A stretch of 23,017 nucleotides of DNA from an uncultured Prochlorococcus sp. (lineage in GTDB: Bacteria > Cyanobacteriota > Cyanobacteriia > PCC-6307 > Cyanobiaceae). Position numbers and translations under genes: made by a program. Every line of letters starts with the position of its first letter. The stretch's first letter is position 1. This document shows positions 1 through 9,036 of this stretch, piece by piece. The notes under the pieces were generated by a model that did not search any database, had not been told where the DNA came from, and was given only the letters and a program-made list of their open reading frames with translations. The stretch covers positions 1 through 23,017 of the forward strand of contig CACKJL010000011.1 of NCBI GenBank assembly GCA_902600395.1, in the 5' to 3' direction.

Positions 1-64
1 TACAAAATACTAAATTAAAGAAACTAATTTTATGACCCAGAGTATATTTTTAGGATTTTTTTAG

Positions 65-1132
65 TTAGTAAGTGTAGCCTGCCACAAACAATTGCTCATC
101 AGATGAAGGTTGAGATCCTGCTACATAGGCACCTTTTGAAGCTTCAGAGTTTGCTTGAGCTCTTGCTATTAATGCTTTTTGACCTCCTTCAACGTCGCTT
201 CCTTTCCAGGCCTTTAAGCATGAGTGCTGTAATGCTCTTCCATAGGAGAATGAAACATTCCATAAAGCTTTCCTGTAAAGAGTGTTCATATTATTTAGAT
301 AAACAGAAGCAGCTTCTTCGCTTAACCCTCCTGATAAGAAAACTATTCCAGGAACAGATGCAGGAACGCATCTTTCCATAGTTCTAATTGTCATTTCAGC
401 AACTTTCATAGGATCAGCCTTTGTTGGACAATCTGCTCCATTAACAGTCATAGAAGGTTTTAATAGAGTGCCTTCTAGAAAAACTCCATTTGCTTGACAG
501 GCAATATAGACCTGCTTTATTACCTCTTCTTGAACTTCAGCAGTTTTTTCAATAGTATGGTCACCGTCCATTAAGATTTCAGGTTCAATAATTGGTACTA
601 ACCCAGATTCTTGAACTGATCTTGCATACCTTGCTAATCCCCAAGCATTCTCTTGAATTGATAGTTTTGAAGGACAACCATCATTTGTAATTTGCAGAAC
701 TGCTCTCCACTTTGCAAATCTGGCACCTTGTTCATAATATTTTGCGGCTCTTTCAACTAACCCATCTAGGCCAGAGCAAAAAGTTTCTACATCTCCCCCT
801 CCTGGAAGTGGATTTAGGCCTTTATCGACCTTTATACCTGGAATAATACCTAATTTATTTAGTTTCTTAACCATTGACTCGCCATCTTGGTGATTCTGAT
901 AAAGAGTTTCTTCGAAGAGGATTGCTCCACTTATATATTTGCCAAGACCCTCTGTAGTAAAAAGCATTCCTCTATATGCCTTCCTATTATCTTCAGTATT
1001 CTCAACGCCAATTCCAGCAAGTCTTTTACCTACTGTTTTAGTGGATTCATCTACCGCTAATATTCCCTTTCCTTTAGAAGCTAGTAATTGAGCATTCTCT
1101 TTAAGCTCATTTTTGTAATAATTTAAAGCCAT
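65..1132 (-). CDS. fda: Class I fructose-bisphosphate aldolase
   Basis: Cleaves fructose-1,6-bisphosphate (and probably sedoheptulose-1,7-bisphosphate) to triose phosphates in the cytosol, serving glycolysis and the Calvin cycle. The 355-residue length and sequence are those of Schiff-base (class I) aldolases: GILAVDEST near residues 23-31, and LEGTLLKPSM with the probable Schiff-base lysine at K225, which matches the vertebrate muscle motif LEGTLLKPNM. The start ATG follows a weak AAAGA. The gene is last in the minus-strand run, 103 bases after the Gfo/Idh gene, so it may have its own promoter in that AT-rich gap. Most cyanobacteria rely on a class II (metal) aldolase, and this class I enzyme is known in marine picocyanobacteria; whether a class II enzyme lies elsewhere cannot be seen here. 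Confidence 0.95.
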   Translation of the reverse strand: MALNYYKNELKENAQLLASKGKGILAVDESTKTVGKRLAGIGVENTEDNRKAYRGMLFTTEGLGKYISGAILFEETLYQNHQDGESMVKKLNKLGIIPGIKVDKGLNPLPGGGDVETFCSGLDGLVERAAKYYEQGARFAKWRAVLQITNDGCPSKLSIQENAWGLARYARSVQESGLVPIIEPEILMDGDHTIEKTAEVQEEVIKQVYIACQANGVFLEGTLLKPSMTVNGADCPTKADPMKVAEMTIRTMERCVPASVPGIVFLSGGLSEEAASVYLNNMNTLYRKALWNVSFSYGRALQHSCLKAWKGSDVEGGQKALIARAQANSEASKGAYVAGSQPSSDEQLFVAGYTY

Positions 1133-1235
1133 TCTTTAATAATTCAGTTCAATTGATTTTTCCAGAATATGAAAAAAAAATAAAATCAATCCAATACTTT
1201 ATCGGGTGATAATTGCTACTTATAAATGTATAGCC

Positions 1236-2333
1236 TTAAATTTTTATACTTAATCCACTTTTGGAAGATTCTCTTATGGCTTCGCAAACTTTATGACTTG
1301 CAAGTCCCTCGCATAAGCCTGGGATTACAGGTGTTCCATTAATTATACTCTGAGCCCATAAATTTTGAATTCTCAAAACTGGAGCTATTCTCCCATCAGT
1401 CCATGTTTTTTCATAATTAAAACTTGAATCTGCAGTTAGATTTTGTATTTTATTTTCGTTGTTTGAATATTTCAAATTAAAACCATGTACATAATCTTTT
1501 TGGTTTTCGCTTTTAAGAATTAGTGAACCTTCGCTTCCATATATTTCTAAACTAAATCCTCTACCATTTTTAGAAATTGATGATAAAGATACCTGACATG
1601 GAATAAGATTTGAGCTGTAGTTTGATATTTCTATATTGGCTAAACATACATCTTCACTCGTAACATCATTTAAATCAGATGAATTAGGTAAAGGTCTTTT
1701 TTTTATTGATGTTGCTAACTTGCCGGACACGTTTATTGCTTCTCCAAAAAACCAATTCAACATATCGAATGCATGAGTACCTAAAGCGCCAATAACCCCT
1801 CCACCTTTTTCTTCCAATGAATACCAATTCCATGATCTTTTGGGGTCGGATCTACTGCCCATTAACCAATCTAATTTGACTAAATAAATATCTCCTAAGA
1901 TATTTTCATCAATAAGTTTTTTTGTCTGAAGGAAAAGAGGTACTACTCTATATTCAAAATCAACACATACGCTTAAATTATTAATCAAAGATATTCTCTG
2001 AAGCTCTTCAATTTCTGAGGAGGATATTGAAACGGGTTTTTCTAGGAGCAAATTTTTATTGTTCTCAAGGGCTAGTTTTGCTAACTTAAATCTTGATTCG
2101 GGAGGAGTGGCAATAATAATTCCATCAATTTTTGGAGATTTAACTAAGTCTTCCCAATTGTGAAAAAAATCTAAGCCCGTTTCTTTTTCTAATATCGATT
2201 TTTGCTTTTTCTCGTAATGATAAATTGCTACAGGAGTTAAGTGATCAGACTCTTTTAATGCCTCTAAATGAACTTTTTTCCCGAATCCTAGTCCAGCGAT
2301 TGCTATTTTTAATTTTTTATTTTTAGTATTCAT
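1236..2333 (-). CDS. Gfo/Idh/MocA-family NAD(P)-dependent oxidoreductase
   Basis: A 365-residue protein with an N-terminal Rossmann fold (IAIAGLGFGKKVH, residues about 9-22) and the family motif EKPVS near residues 98-102, followed by the alpha/beta dimerisation and substrate domain. Members oxidise or reduce sugars, inositols or related polyols, or biliverdin; the substrate here cannot be read from sequence. It lies 2 bases downstream of a small secreted hypothetical, which lies 1 base downstream of accD, so the three probably form one transcript. That linkage gives no clear clue to substrate. ATG start, no frame damage. Confidence 0.88.
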   Translation of the reverse strand: MNTKNKKLKIAIAGLGFGKKVHLEALKESDHLTPVAIYHYEKKQKSILEKETGLDFFHNWEDLVKSPKIDGIIIATPPESRFKLAKLALENNKNLLLEKPVSISSSEIEELQRISLINNLSVCVDFEYRVVPLFLQTKKLIDENILGDIYLVKLDWLMGSRSDPKRSWNWYSLEEKGGGVIGALGTHAFDMLNWFFGEAINVSGKLATSIKKRPLPNSSDLNDVTSEDVCLANIEISNYSSNLIPCQVSLSSISKNGRGFSLEIYGSEGSLILKSENQKDYVHGFNLKYSNNENKIQNLTADSSFNYEKTWTDGRIAPVLRIQNLWAQSIINGTPVIPGLCEGLASHKVCEAIRESSKSGLSIKI

Positions 2334-2335
2334 TC

Positions 2336-2728
2336 TTATTTATTAATAAACTCTGAACAGCTATTTTCAATAACTACATCTATTAGTTCATCATTATTGG
2401 AAGTTTGCCATTTTGAATTGAATTGAGGTATTCCATTTATGGATGTATCTTTAAACTTTTTTTCATCGCAATTAATTCTCATTACATAAAGTGATAACTC
2501 TCCATCATCATCAGAATTAGTTGGATTTTTGAAAAACTTTGTTAAGACACTTATTTCACCATTTGAAAGCGACTTAATACTACCTTTATCAAGCCATTCT
2601 TTCCCTTCATTATTCTCTTTTAGTAGGACCCAGTCAACATTTCCTATGCCATAAGAATATGGAGCAAAATTTAGAATAAAAAATAAAAGGCTTAAAGAAA
2701 AATAGAAGAAATTTGAAATAATTCTCAT
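2336..2728 (-). CDS. Secreted hypothetical protein, surface-adhesin-E-like
   Basis: 130 residues with a clear N-terminal hydrophobic signal or anchor (residues about 4-22, ending near APYSYG), then a mature part beginning VDWVLLKE with acidic loops and two cysteines late in the chain that could pair. The pattern of a tryptophan-led strand, a DKGSI segment, then YVMRINCDEKKF resembles the small beta-rich surface-adhesin E-like domain often found as single-domain exported proteins. This family call is from memory of the pattern and is uncertain. It sits 1 base after accD and 2 bases before the Gfo/Idh gene, so it is probably co-transcribed. Function unknown; likely periplasmic or envelope-associated. 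Confidence 0.75.
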   Translation of the reverse strand: MRIISNFFYFSLSLLFFILNFAPYSYGIGNVDWVLLKENNEGKEWLDKGSIKSLSNGEISVLTKFFKNPTNSDDDGELSLYVMRINCDEKKFKDTSINGIPQFNSKWQTSNNDELIDVVIENSCSEFINK

Positions 2729-2729
2729 T

Positions 2730-3611
2730 TTACATATTTGCTTTTACAAGTTCTTTTACACCATGAATTTTTAAAATTTTAGTCAAAGTATCCCTGAGAT
2801 CTTTCCTTTTAACTATTACATCAACAAAACCATGCTCAAGTAGATATTCAGCTGTTTGAAAATTATCGGGTAATTTTTCTCTTAATGTTTGTTCTATAAC
2901 CCTTCTTCCAGCAAAACCAATAAGAGCTTTGGGTTCCGCCAAAATTAAATCACCTAACATTGCAAAGCTTGCTGTTACCCCTCCAGTGGTTGGATGAGTT
3001 AACAAAGGCATATAAAGAAGATTTTTTTCTTTATGTTTTTTTAGTGCCCCAGATATTTTTGCCATTTGCATGAGACTTAACATACCTTCTTGCATCCTTG
3101 CCCCTCCTGATGCGCAAACAATAAGAATTGGAAAATTTTCTAAAGTTGCTTTCTCAATTATCCTTGTAATTTTTTCACCAACTACTGAACCCATGGATCC
3201 TCCCATAAATCGAAAATCCATAACAGCTAATGCTAAAGGCATTGAATTTACAGAACAGATACCTGTCACGACTCCATCTCTTAAACCTGTACCTGCTTGA
3301 CTTTCTTTAATTCGATCAGCATACGCTCTTCTATCTTTAAAACCTAAAGGATCTGTAGGACTTAGTGAACTATCGAACTCCTCGAATGAATTTTTGTCAG
3401 CAATTATATTTATCCTTTCATCGCTATTAATCCTGTTGTGGTGTCCACAATTACTACAAACATTGAAATTTGAAATGAGGTCTTTTCTATAGGCTACTTG
3501 CGAACATTCTGAACATTTAACCCACAAACCATCTCCCTCATCATTATCTTGCGAAACTTTTCCAACAAATTGATCTTTACGCCTTGCGGCAAACCAGTCG
3601 ATTAATGACAC
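2730..3611 (-). CDS. accD: Acetyl-CoA carboxylase carboxyltransferase subunit beta
   Basis: Beta subunit of the carboxyltransferase that moves CO2 from carboxybiotin to acetyl-CoA, giving malonyl-CoA for fatty acid synthesis; partners AccA, AccB and AccC lie elsewhere. The 293-residue protein has the N-terminal four-cysteine zinc ribbon (C33, C36, C52, C55) and the crotonase-like core with CASGGARMQEGMLSLMQM and HPTTGGVTASFA, both standard AccD motifs. The start is GTG at 3609-3611: the resulting N terminus MSLIDWFAARRK fits the family, and no closer ATG exists. A TATAAT lies about 80 bases upstream. First gene of a probable accD-hypothetical-Gfo/Idh transcript. Confidence 0.96.
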   Translation of the reverse strand: MSLIDWFAARRKDQFVGKVSQDNDEGDGLWVKCSECSQVAYRKDLISNFNVCSNCGHHNRINSDERINIIADKNSFEEFDSSLSPTDPLGFKDRRAYADRIKESQAGTGLRDGVVTGICSVNSMPLALAVMDFRFMGGSMGSVVGEKITRIIEKATLENFPILIVCASGGARMQEGMLSLMQMAKISGALKKHKEKNLLYMPLLTHPTTGGVTASFAMLGDLILAEPKALIGFAGRRVIEQTLREKLPDNFQTAEYLLEHGFVDVIVKRKDLRDTLTKILKIHGVKELVKANM

Positions 3612-3690
3612 AACGTTTTCTGTTTTTTCTATTTAAATCTAAATCAGGTACTTTTATCAAGAAAGATATATAAAAATTTGAAATCCCTAG

Positions 3691-3696
3691 ATTATA
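3691..3696 (-). promoter_or_regulatory. Possible -10 element upstream of accD
   Basis: The minus strand reads TATAAT here, in the 139-base gap between the phosphoribulokinase gene and accD, which would give an untranslated leader of roughly 70 bases. I do not find a good -35 hexamer at 16-18 bases, which is common in AT-rich picocyanobacteria. Such hexamers also arise by chance in this composition, so this is tentative. Confidence 0.35.
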
Positions 3697-3750
3697 AACT
3701 CTTCAAATTAAAAAATATAATGATTTGAGTTGATAATCCAAAATTAAATA

Positions 3751-4647
3751 TTATTTATTTTTCTCCTCAATCATTTTATGAATTATTGGAGTGAGAATTA
3801 GTTCCATTGCGAATCCCATTTTTCCTCCATTTACAACGATACTTGTTGGACTGGACATAAATGAATCGTTAATCATTCCAAGCAAGTATTGAAAATCAAT
3901 CCCCCATTTCTCTCTTGCCCCTTTTCTGAAATGTATGATCACAAAGCTCTCATCGGGAGTTGGGATATTTCTGCATATGAAAGGATTTGAAGTGTCAATT
4001 GTGGGAATTCTTTGGAAATTAATATCGGTTTTGCTGAATTGTGGGCAGATGTGATTTATATAATCAGGCATTCTTCTCAATATTGTATCCACAATGGTTT
4101 CCGCTGAGTAACCTCTTTCTGCGTTATCTCTATGGATTTTTTGAATCCACTCTAAATTTGTTATTGGAACAACGCCAACAAGTAAATCAGCATAAGAGGC
4201 CACATTGTATCCATCACCTTCTACCCCGCCATGCAAACCTTCATAAAAAAGTACGTCTGTTCCCTCAGGAATATCTTCCCATGGAGTAAATTGCCCAGGT
4301 TCTAGAGATGTCCCAAGTCTTGTATTATGTTCTTCTGCTTCTTCAAGACTATGTAGATAATATCTTTTCTTTCCTCCTCCAGTTTCACCATAGATTTTAA
4401 AAAGTTCTTCTAACTTGTCAAAAAGATTAGCCTCTGGACCAAAATGAGAGAAATTTTCACCTTTTGCAAGAGCGTCTGCCATAGCTTTTTTCATAGGCAT
4501 TCTTTCAAATCTGTGATAACTATCACCTTCTACAACTGCCGGAACAATATCTTCTCTGGCAAAAATATGCTCAAAGGCTCTTTTTACTGTACTTGTTCCT
4601 GCTCCTGAAGATCCTGTTACAGCGACTACTGGATGACGTTTTGACAT
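3751..4647 (-). CDS. prk: Phosphoribulokinase, class I (proteobacterial-type)
   Basis: Phosphorylates ribulose-5-phosphate with ATP to ribulose-1,5-bisphosphate, the RuBisCO substrate of the Calvin cycle. The 298-residue length, the P-loop GSSGAGTST (residues 12-20), EGDSYHRF (40-47), FYEGLHGG (134-141) and LEWIQKIHRD match the class I enzyme of Rhodobacter-type bacteria, not the class II enzyme of plants and most cyanobacteria, whose P-loop carries a regulatory cysteine (GDSGCGKST). Only two cysteines are present (C201, C225) and none in the first 200 residues, so the usual thiol switch at the P-loop is absent. Separate from leuB by 90 AT-rich bases, probably with its own promoter. The kinase call is firm; the class call rests on motifs I can see. 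Confidence 0.93.
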   Translation of the reverse strand: MSKRHPVVAVTGSSGAGTSTVKRAFEHIFAREDIVPAVVEGDSYHRFERMPMKKAMADALAKGENFSHFGPEANLFDKLEELFKIYGETGGGKKRYYLHSLEEAEEHNTRLGTSLEPGQFTPWEDIPEGTDVLFYEGLHGGVEGDGYNVASYADLLVGVVPITNLEWIQKIHRDNAERGYSAETIVDTILRRMPDYINHICPQFSKTDINFQRIPTIDTSNPFICRNIPTPDESFVIIHFRKGAREKWGIDFQYLLGMINDSFMSSPTSIVVNGGKMGFAMELILTPIIHKMIEEKNK

Positions 4648-4737
4648 TTTTAAAAAACAATATCTAATGATTCTGACAGGTCATATGCCAACTTTATGTT
4701 TTACTTAAAAATATTTTTTTATTTATTAATTTTTTTT

Positions 4738-5811
4738 TTAAATTTCATCCATTATTTTATCTCCGATTTCACTGCAAGATAAAACTTCAGTAGACCCATC
4801 AGCTAAATCGGCTGTTCTAAATCCTTTTGATAAAACTTTATCAATGGCAGTTTCTAAATTTTCTGCAGCTTCTTCTTCATTTAATCCAATTTTTAACATC
4901 ATGGAAGCAGATAAAAGCATTGCAATAGGATTAGCTATGTTTTTCCCAGCTATATCAGGAGCCGAACCATGAACAGGTTCAAAAACTCCTGGGCCATTAT
5001 TGTTTAAAGAAGCAGATGGAAGCATACCAATAGAACCAGTTAACATTGCGGCTAAATCGCTTAAAATATCTCCAAATAAATTACTAGTTAAAATCACATC
5101 AAATTGACCAGGATCTCTAACTAATTGCATCGCTGCATTATCAACGTACATATTGCTTAGAGATATATTTTTATCTTTTGAGGTGATATTTAAAACTGTA
5201 TCTCTCCATAATTGACTAACCTCAAGAACGTTTGATTTATCAACAGAACATATTTTTTTATTTCTTTGGTTAGCAATTTTTATTGCTATTTCAGTTATTC
5301 TTTCTATTTCGGTCGAATCATAAACCATCGTATTGAAAGCTTTTGGGATTTTTGTATTTGTTATATGTCCTCTTGGTTTTCCAAAATAAATTCCACCTAT
5401 TAATTCTCTTACAACAATAAGATCTACATGCTCAACGATTTCTTTTTTTAATGTACTTGCTTCCAAGAGAGATTTTCTGATTTTGACAGGCCTGATATTT
5501 GCGAAAAGGTTTAGGGCAGATCTTAACTTTAGTAACCCACTTTCTGGCCTTAATTCTCTCGCAAGAGAATCATATTTAATATCTCCAACACATGCTAAAA
5601 GTACTGCATCACTTTTTTTGCATTGATCTAGTGTCTCGTCTGGAGCAGGAGTACCATATTTTTCATATGCTATCCCTCCAAATAATTTTTCAATAATCTC
5701 AATTTCGAAATTATTATTTTTTGAAAGCTTTTTTAAAACTTTTTTTGAAACTTCTGAAATTTCTGGTCCAATTCCGTCTCCTGATAATAAAACAATTTTA
5801 TATTTCTTCAT
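4738..5811 (-). CDS. leuB: 3-isopropylmalate dehydrogenase
   Basis: NAD-dependent oxidation and decarboxylation of 3-isopropylmalate in leucine synthesis. The 357-residue protein has the N-terminal GDGIGPE motif (residues 11-17), the substrate region with the arginines of LRPESGLLKLR and VVRELIGGIYFGKPRG, SVDKSNVLEVSQLWR, and the Mg/NAD-binding DNAAMQLVRDP and EPVHGSAPDIAGKNIANP segments. This combination distinguishes LeuB from isocitrate and tartrate dehydrogenases. It starts 28 bases after the lpxD stop and is the last gene of the run that begins at the DUF3685 protein. Confidence 0.97.
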   Translation of the reverse strand: MKKYKIVLLSGDGIGPEISEVSKKVLKKLSKNNNFEIEIIEKLFGGIAYEKYGTPAPDETLDQCKKSDAVLLACVGDIKYDSLARELRPESGLLKLRSALNLFANIRPVKIRKSLLEASTLKKEIVEHVDLIVVRELIGGIYFGKPRGHITNTKIPKAFNTMVYDSTEIERITEIAIKIANQRNKKICSVDKSNVLEVSQLWRDTVLNITSKDKNISLSNMYVDNAAMQLVRDPGQFDVILTSNLFGDILSDLAAMLTGSIGMLPSASLNNNGPGVFEPVHGSAPDIAGKNIANPIAMLLSASMMLKIGLNEEEAAENLETAIDKVLSKGFRTADLADGSTEVLSCSEIGDKIMDEI

Positions 5812-5839
5812 TTAAATTTTTGTTTAATAGAACAATAAA

Positions 5840-6874
5840 TTATTGCTTGTCTAATTGTCTAAGTTTTTTTGCTAATTCTGGTAATTTTTTAAAAATACTT
5901 GAACTCCTTAGCCATGATTTATTTTCCATAGCGGGGAAACCACTAATTACCTTGCCATCCTCTATGTCACAATGGATTCCGCATTTTGAACTCGCAATGA
6001 CATTATTACCAACTTTTACTCTATTATTGACTCCTACTTGCCCTGCTAAAATAACACCATCTCCAATAATTGCTCCTCCAGCGATACCAACTTGAGCTGC
6101 AAATGCACAATTCTTTCCAATTTTTACGCCATGACCTATTTGTATTAAATTATCCAACTTTGTTCCCTCATCAATAAAAGTAAATCCAACTGCGGGTCTA
6201 TCAATACAACAATTAGTTCCAATTTCTACAAAACTCATTATTTTTACACCACCTTTTTGCGGCATCTTTACCCATTTGCCATTTTCAGGAATAAAACCAA
6301 ATCCCTCTGATCCAATAACAGAATTTGAATTAATTACACAATTATTTTTTAGAGTGGTATTTTCGTAAATAACACAATTTGGATTAATTATATTATTATT
6401 TCCTATTCGAACATTGCCTAAAATTGATGATCCATGAAGAATATGATTATTGTCTCCAATTACAGTATTTTCTCCAATATAAACATTAGGTCCAATATGG
6501 CAATCTGCTCCAATTATTGCTGTTTTATCTATAACTGCTGAAGCATCAATTCCTGGTTTGAAATTGATAGTTTTATATAAACAATCCAATACTTCTGCAA
6601 ATGCAATTCTTGGATTTTTAACGATTATGTTTGATATTTTGAGTTTTTTTAGGGCACTAACGATTTCATCGTTGTTAGTAGTTATTATTGCTGATGCTTT
6701 AGTTTGATCTAATTTTTCTTTAAGAATATTATTTTCTTCTAAAAAAGATATTTGATGTTTAACTGCAGCATCTAATGAGCCAGCATCATTTATATTTAGA
6801 TCTTCAAAAATATTAGCACTAATAAAATTTGAATTTCCTTTTTTTATTAGATCAACTAAATCACTTAAAAGCAT
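5840..6874 (-). CDS. lpxD: UDP-3-O-(3-hydroxymyristoyl)glucosamine N-acyltransferase
   Basis: Adds the N-linked hydroxyacyl chain to UDP-3-O-acyl-glucosamine in lipid A synthesis. The 344-residue protein has an N-terminal uridine-binding domain (about 1-110) and a long left-handed beta-helix of hexapeptide repeats (about 115-310, many (I/V)G.N.. units), ending in the helical tail KLPELAKKLRQLDKQ. The IGHGVKIG motif holds the expected catalytic histidine. Its presence implies that this organism makes an acylated lipid A type outer membrane. It lies 20 bases after proB and 28 before leuB. Confidence 0.95.
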   Translation of the reverse strand: MLLSDLVDLIKKGNSNFISANIFEDLNINDAGSLDAAVKHQISFLEENNILKEKLDQTKASAIITTNNDEIVSALKKLKISNIIVKNPRIAFAEVLDCLYKTINFKPGIDASAVIDKTAIIGADCHIGPNVYIGENTVIGDNNHILHGSSILGNVRIGNNNIINPNCVIYENTTLKNNCVINSNSVIGSEGFGFIPENGKWVKMPQKGGVKIMSFVEIGTNCCIDRPAVGFTFIDEGTKLDNLIQIGHGVKIGKNCAFAAQVGIAGGAIIGDGVILAGQVGVNNRVKVGNNVIASSKCGIHCDIEDGKVISGFPAMENKSWLRSSSIFKKLPELAKKLRQLDKQ

Positions 6875-6894
6875 TTTACAGTTTTAATTTTTTT

Positions 6895-7977
6895 CTAAGA
6901 GAGAGCAAGAACATCTCTATGTACGACAATTATCGAGGAGTTGTTATTTTCTTTATTATTTAAGATACTTCTTAATTTGTCGCTACTTATTGATACTAAA
7001 CCTTTTGCAACTTCTTTATCATTTGAATTTACGATTTTAACTGCCTGATTAATCGTAAAGTTTCCTTCTACATTCTTAACACCAACCGCTAAAAGTGAGG
7101 CACCTTTTTTTTTAATTGCAAAAGAAGCGCCATCATCTAAAGTAATTTTCCCTACTGTTTGAATTGCATGTGAAAGCCAACTTTTTTTGTTTCCAATTGG
7201 TTTTTCTACTGGATAAAATAAAGTTCCAATTTTATTATCATTAAATATTTCAATTAAGTTTTTTTTGTTAGTTCCATCAACTAGTTGGACTTCAACACCC
7301 CCTTTTGTTGCTATTTCTGCAGAAATTAATTTTGTAGAAATTCCTCCTGTTCCCCATTCATTATTTGAGTTTTGAATATTTTTATCTTTAATTTCCTTTA
7401 ATTCACTATTATGAACTTCTTTAATAGGTTGCGCATCTTTATTATTACGTGGATCTTTTGAGTAAAGATTTTCAATATCGGTTAATAATATAAGCTTGTT
7501 AGCATTTATAGCCAAGGCAACTAAAGCAGAGAGGGTATCATTATCTCCATATTTAAGCTCTTCATTTGCTACGGTATCATTTTCATTTACTATTGGAATA
7601 ACATTCAAATCGATTAATCTTTTTAAAGTTTTAGAAGCGTTATTAAAGGATTCTCGTGAATTGAAATCAGCTTTAGTTATTAAAATTTGAGCAATATTAA
7701 GACCTAATTTATTAAATACTTTATCGTATAAGGACATTAAATTAACTTGACCTACTGCAGCAGTAGCTTGAAGGGTACTTAAATCATTTGGTCTTGTTTT
7801 AATATTTAACTTTTGGCAACCTAATCCAACGGCTCCACTAGTTACTAAAATTAACTTGTTTCCTTTTGAAAGAAAACTTGTAAAGGATCTAGAAAGGTTT
7901 TCAATAACTTCTTCTGTAGATGTTTCCCCTGTTCCTCTTAAAATACTAGTACCAATTTTTATAACCCAAGTTTTCAT
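6895..7977 (-). CDS. proB: Glutamate 5-kinase
   Basis: ATP-dependent phosphorylation of glutamate, the first and usually proline-inhibited step of proline synthesis. The 360-residue protein has the amino acid kinase domain (about 1-255: WVIKIGTSIL, LVTSGAVGLG, NENDTVA, LLTDIENLY, GTGGISTKL) followed by a PUA domain (about 270-355), the standard two-domain architecture. The start codon overlaps the stop of the YqeG-type phosphatase gene by 4 bases, so the two are translationally coupled. Confidence 0.97.
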   Translation of the reverse strand: MKTWVIKIGTSILRGTGETSTEEVIENLSRSFTSFLSKGNKLILVTSGAVGLGCQKLNIKTRPNDLSTLQATAAVGQVNLMSLYDKVFNKLGLNIAQILITKADFNSRESFNNASKTLKRLIDLNVIPIVNENDTVANEELKYGDNDTLSALVALAINANKLILLTDIENLYSKDPRNNKDAQPIKEVHNSELKEIKDKNIQNSNNEWGTGGISTKLISAEIATKGGVEVQLVDGTNKKNLIEIFNDNKIGTLFYPVEKPIGNKKSWLSHAIQTVGKITLDDGASFAIKKKGASLLAVGVKNVEGNFTINQAVKIVNSNDKEVAKGLVSISSDKLRSILNNKENNNSSIIVVHRDVLALS

Positions 7978-8468
7978 TTTATAAAATGAGAAATTAATTT
8001 TTCTATTGTCAAAGTTAAATTAAATTTTATAGGCAAGCCATCTCTATTTAATCTCTTAACTAATATTGTTTTTATATCACATCTATTCCCAACAATAATA
8101 TCTGTAAATATTCTGTCGCCAATAATGGCTATATTTTTTGGCTCTCTGCCAATTTCTTTGATAGCAGACAAAGTTACTTTTTTTCTAGGTTTTGATGCAT
8201 TGTATTTATACCTTAAATTTAATTCTTTCGCTATTTTTGTGATTCTTTTTTTTGATGGATTATTACTTATTAGATATATGGAGAAAAGTTTTTTAGATTC
8301 TATGATCCAATTTTTTACAGCTTTTGGGATCATATTTGATTTTCTATTTACTAGAGTCCCGTCCACGTCTAGCAATAAAGAATTAATTCCTTTTTTTTGC
8401 AACTCAGATTGAGAAATATTATATATTGGTAAGTTTGAATCCCAATTGACATTTAGGATAGATCTCAT
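7974..8468 (-). CDS. YqeG-family HAD phosphatase
   Basis: 164-residue HAD-superfamily subfamily IIIA protein. Motif I is LLLDVDGTLV with nucleophile D34 and acid/base D36; motif II is ISNNPS near 67-72; motif III lysine is in ASKPRKK; motif IV is IGDRIFTD (D118, D123). No large cap domain is visible. YqeG relatives are annotated as phosphatidylglycerophosphatase-type or general phosphatases, and plant homologues act in phosphatidylglycerol synthesis, so a membrane-lipid role is possible but inferred. It starts 5 bases after the DUF3727 gene and overlaps proB by 4 bases. Confidence 0.88.
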   Translation of the reverse strand: MRSILNVNWDSNLPIYNISQSELQKKGINSLLLDVDGTLVNRKSNMIPKAVKNWIIESKKLFSIYLISNNPSKKRITKIAKELNLRYKYNASKPRKKVTLSAIKEIGREPKNIAIIGDRIFTDIIVGNRCDIKTILVKRLNRDGLPIKFNLTLTIEKLISHFIK

Positions 8469-8473
8469 TTATT

Positions 8474-9010
8474 TTAAGAACTACTTTTTTCAAGCTCAGT
8501 TTCAATCAAAGGTTGAATTTTATCGAACTCATCATCTTCAACTAATAAGGCACCTTTGTCTTTTAATTTACCCACAATAAAAAAAGGATCTAGTGGTATA
8601 TATAAGCCATATTCTTGGTCAAAAAGATTAAAGTTAACGAGCAATTCATAACTCTCACTATCATCATCGACGTAATCTTCTTCTAATTCATCGTAAATTG
8701 GTTCTTCAAGTTCTCCTGATACTGTTAATGTAACTGCTGATCTGATAAGTCTTAAATCATGTTCTTGAAGGACTGCTTCAGCATTTTTTAGTATTTGTTC
8801 ATTTTTATCTATTTTCTCAATTAGTTCAGGTTCATCTTTTTCATTTATCTTAAAAAGACTTACTGGTGTATCAACTGGTGTTAATAAAGCATATTCTTGG
8901 CCTTCAACACTTACTAATTGTTCAAGATAACAAAATAGCTCGTTTCCATTTGAGTCATTTAATAAAAGAGTCTCTGCATCATAATTATCATTTGAATTGG
9001 CTTCTTTCAT
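8474..9010 (-). CDS. DUF3727 (YrzB-like) domain protein
   Basis: 178-residue strongly acidic protein. The N-terminal half (about 12-60: AETLLLNDSNGNELFCYLEQ, then EYALLTPVDTP) has the small YrzB/DUF1292-type beta fold, and the second half (SYELLVNFNLFDQEYGLYIPLDPFFIVGKL) matches the DUF3727 domain found in cyanobacteria and chloroplasts. Function is unknown. In cyanobacteria this protein is often found directly after ruvX, as here (26-base gap). No catalytic motif and no membrane segment are seen. Confidence 0.85.
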   Translation of the reverse strand: MKEANSNDNYDAETLLLNDSNGNELFCYLEQLVSVEGQEYALLTPVDTPVSLFKINEKDEPELIEKIDKNEQILKNAEAVLQEHDLRLIRSAVTLTVSGELEEPIYDELEEDYVDDDSESYELLVNFNLFDQEYGLYIPLDPFFIVGKLKDKGALLVEDDEFDKIQPLIETELEKSSS

Positions 9011-9036
9011 TTAAAAATTATCTATCCTTTTTAATA

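Noticed and set aside
103..381. Plus-strand ORF opposite the aldolase gene
   Set aside because: Antisense shadow of a well-supported gene, with leucine-rich composition typical of reversed coding sequence.
4661..4691. TTGGCA and TAGATA before the phosphoribulokinase gene as a promoter
   Set aside because: Spacer is 19 bases and the -10 match is weak; plausible but not better than chance in this AT-rich gap.
5721..6095. 124-codon plus-strand ORF across leuB and lpxD
   Set aside because: Runs antisense through two firm genes; biased composition and no motif.
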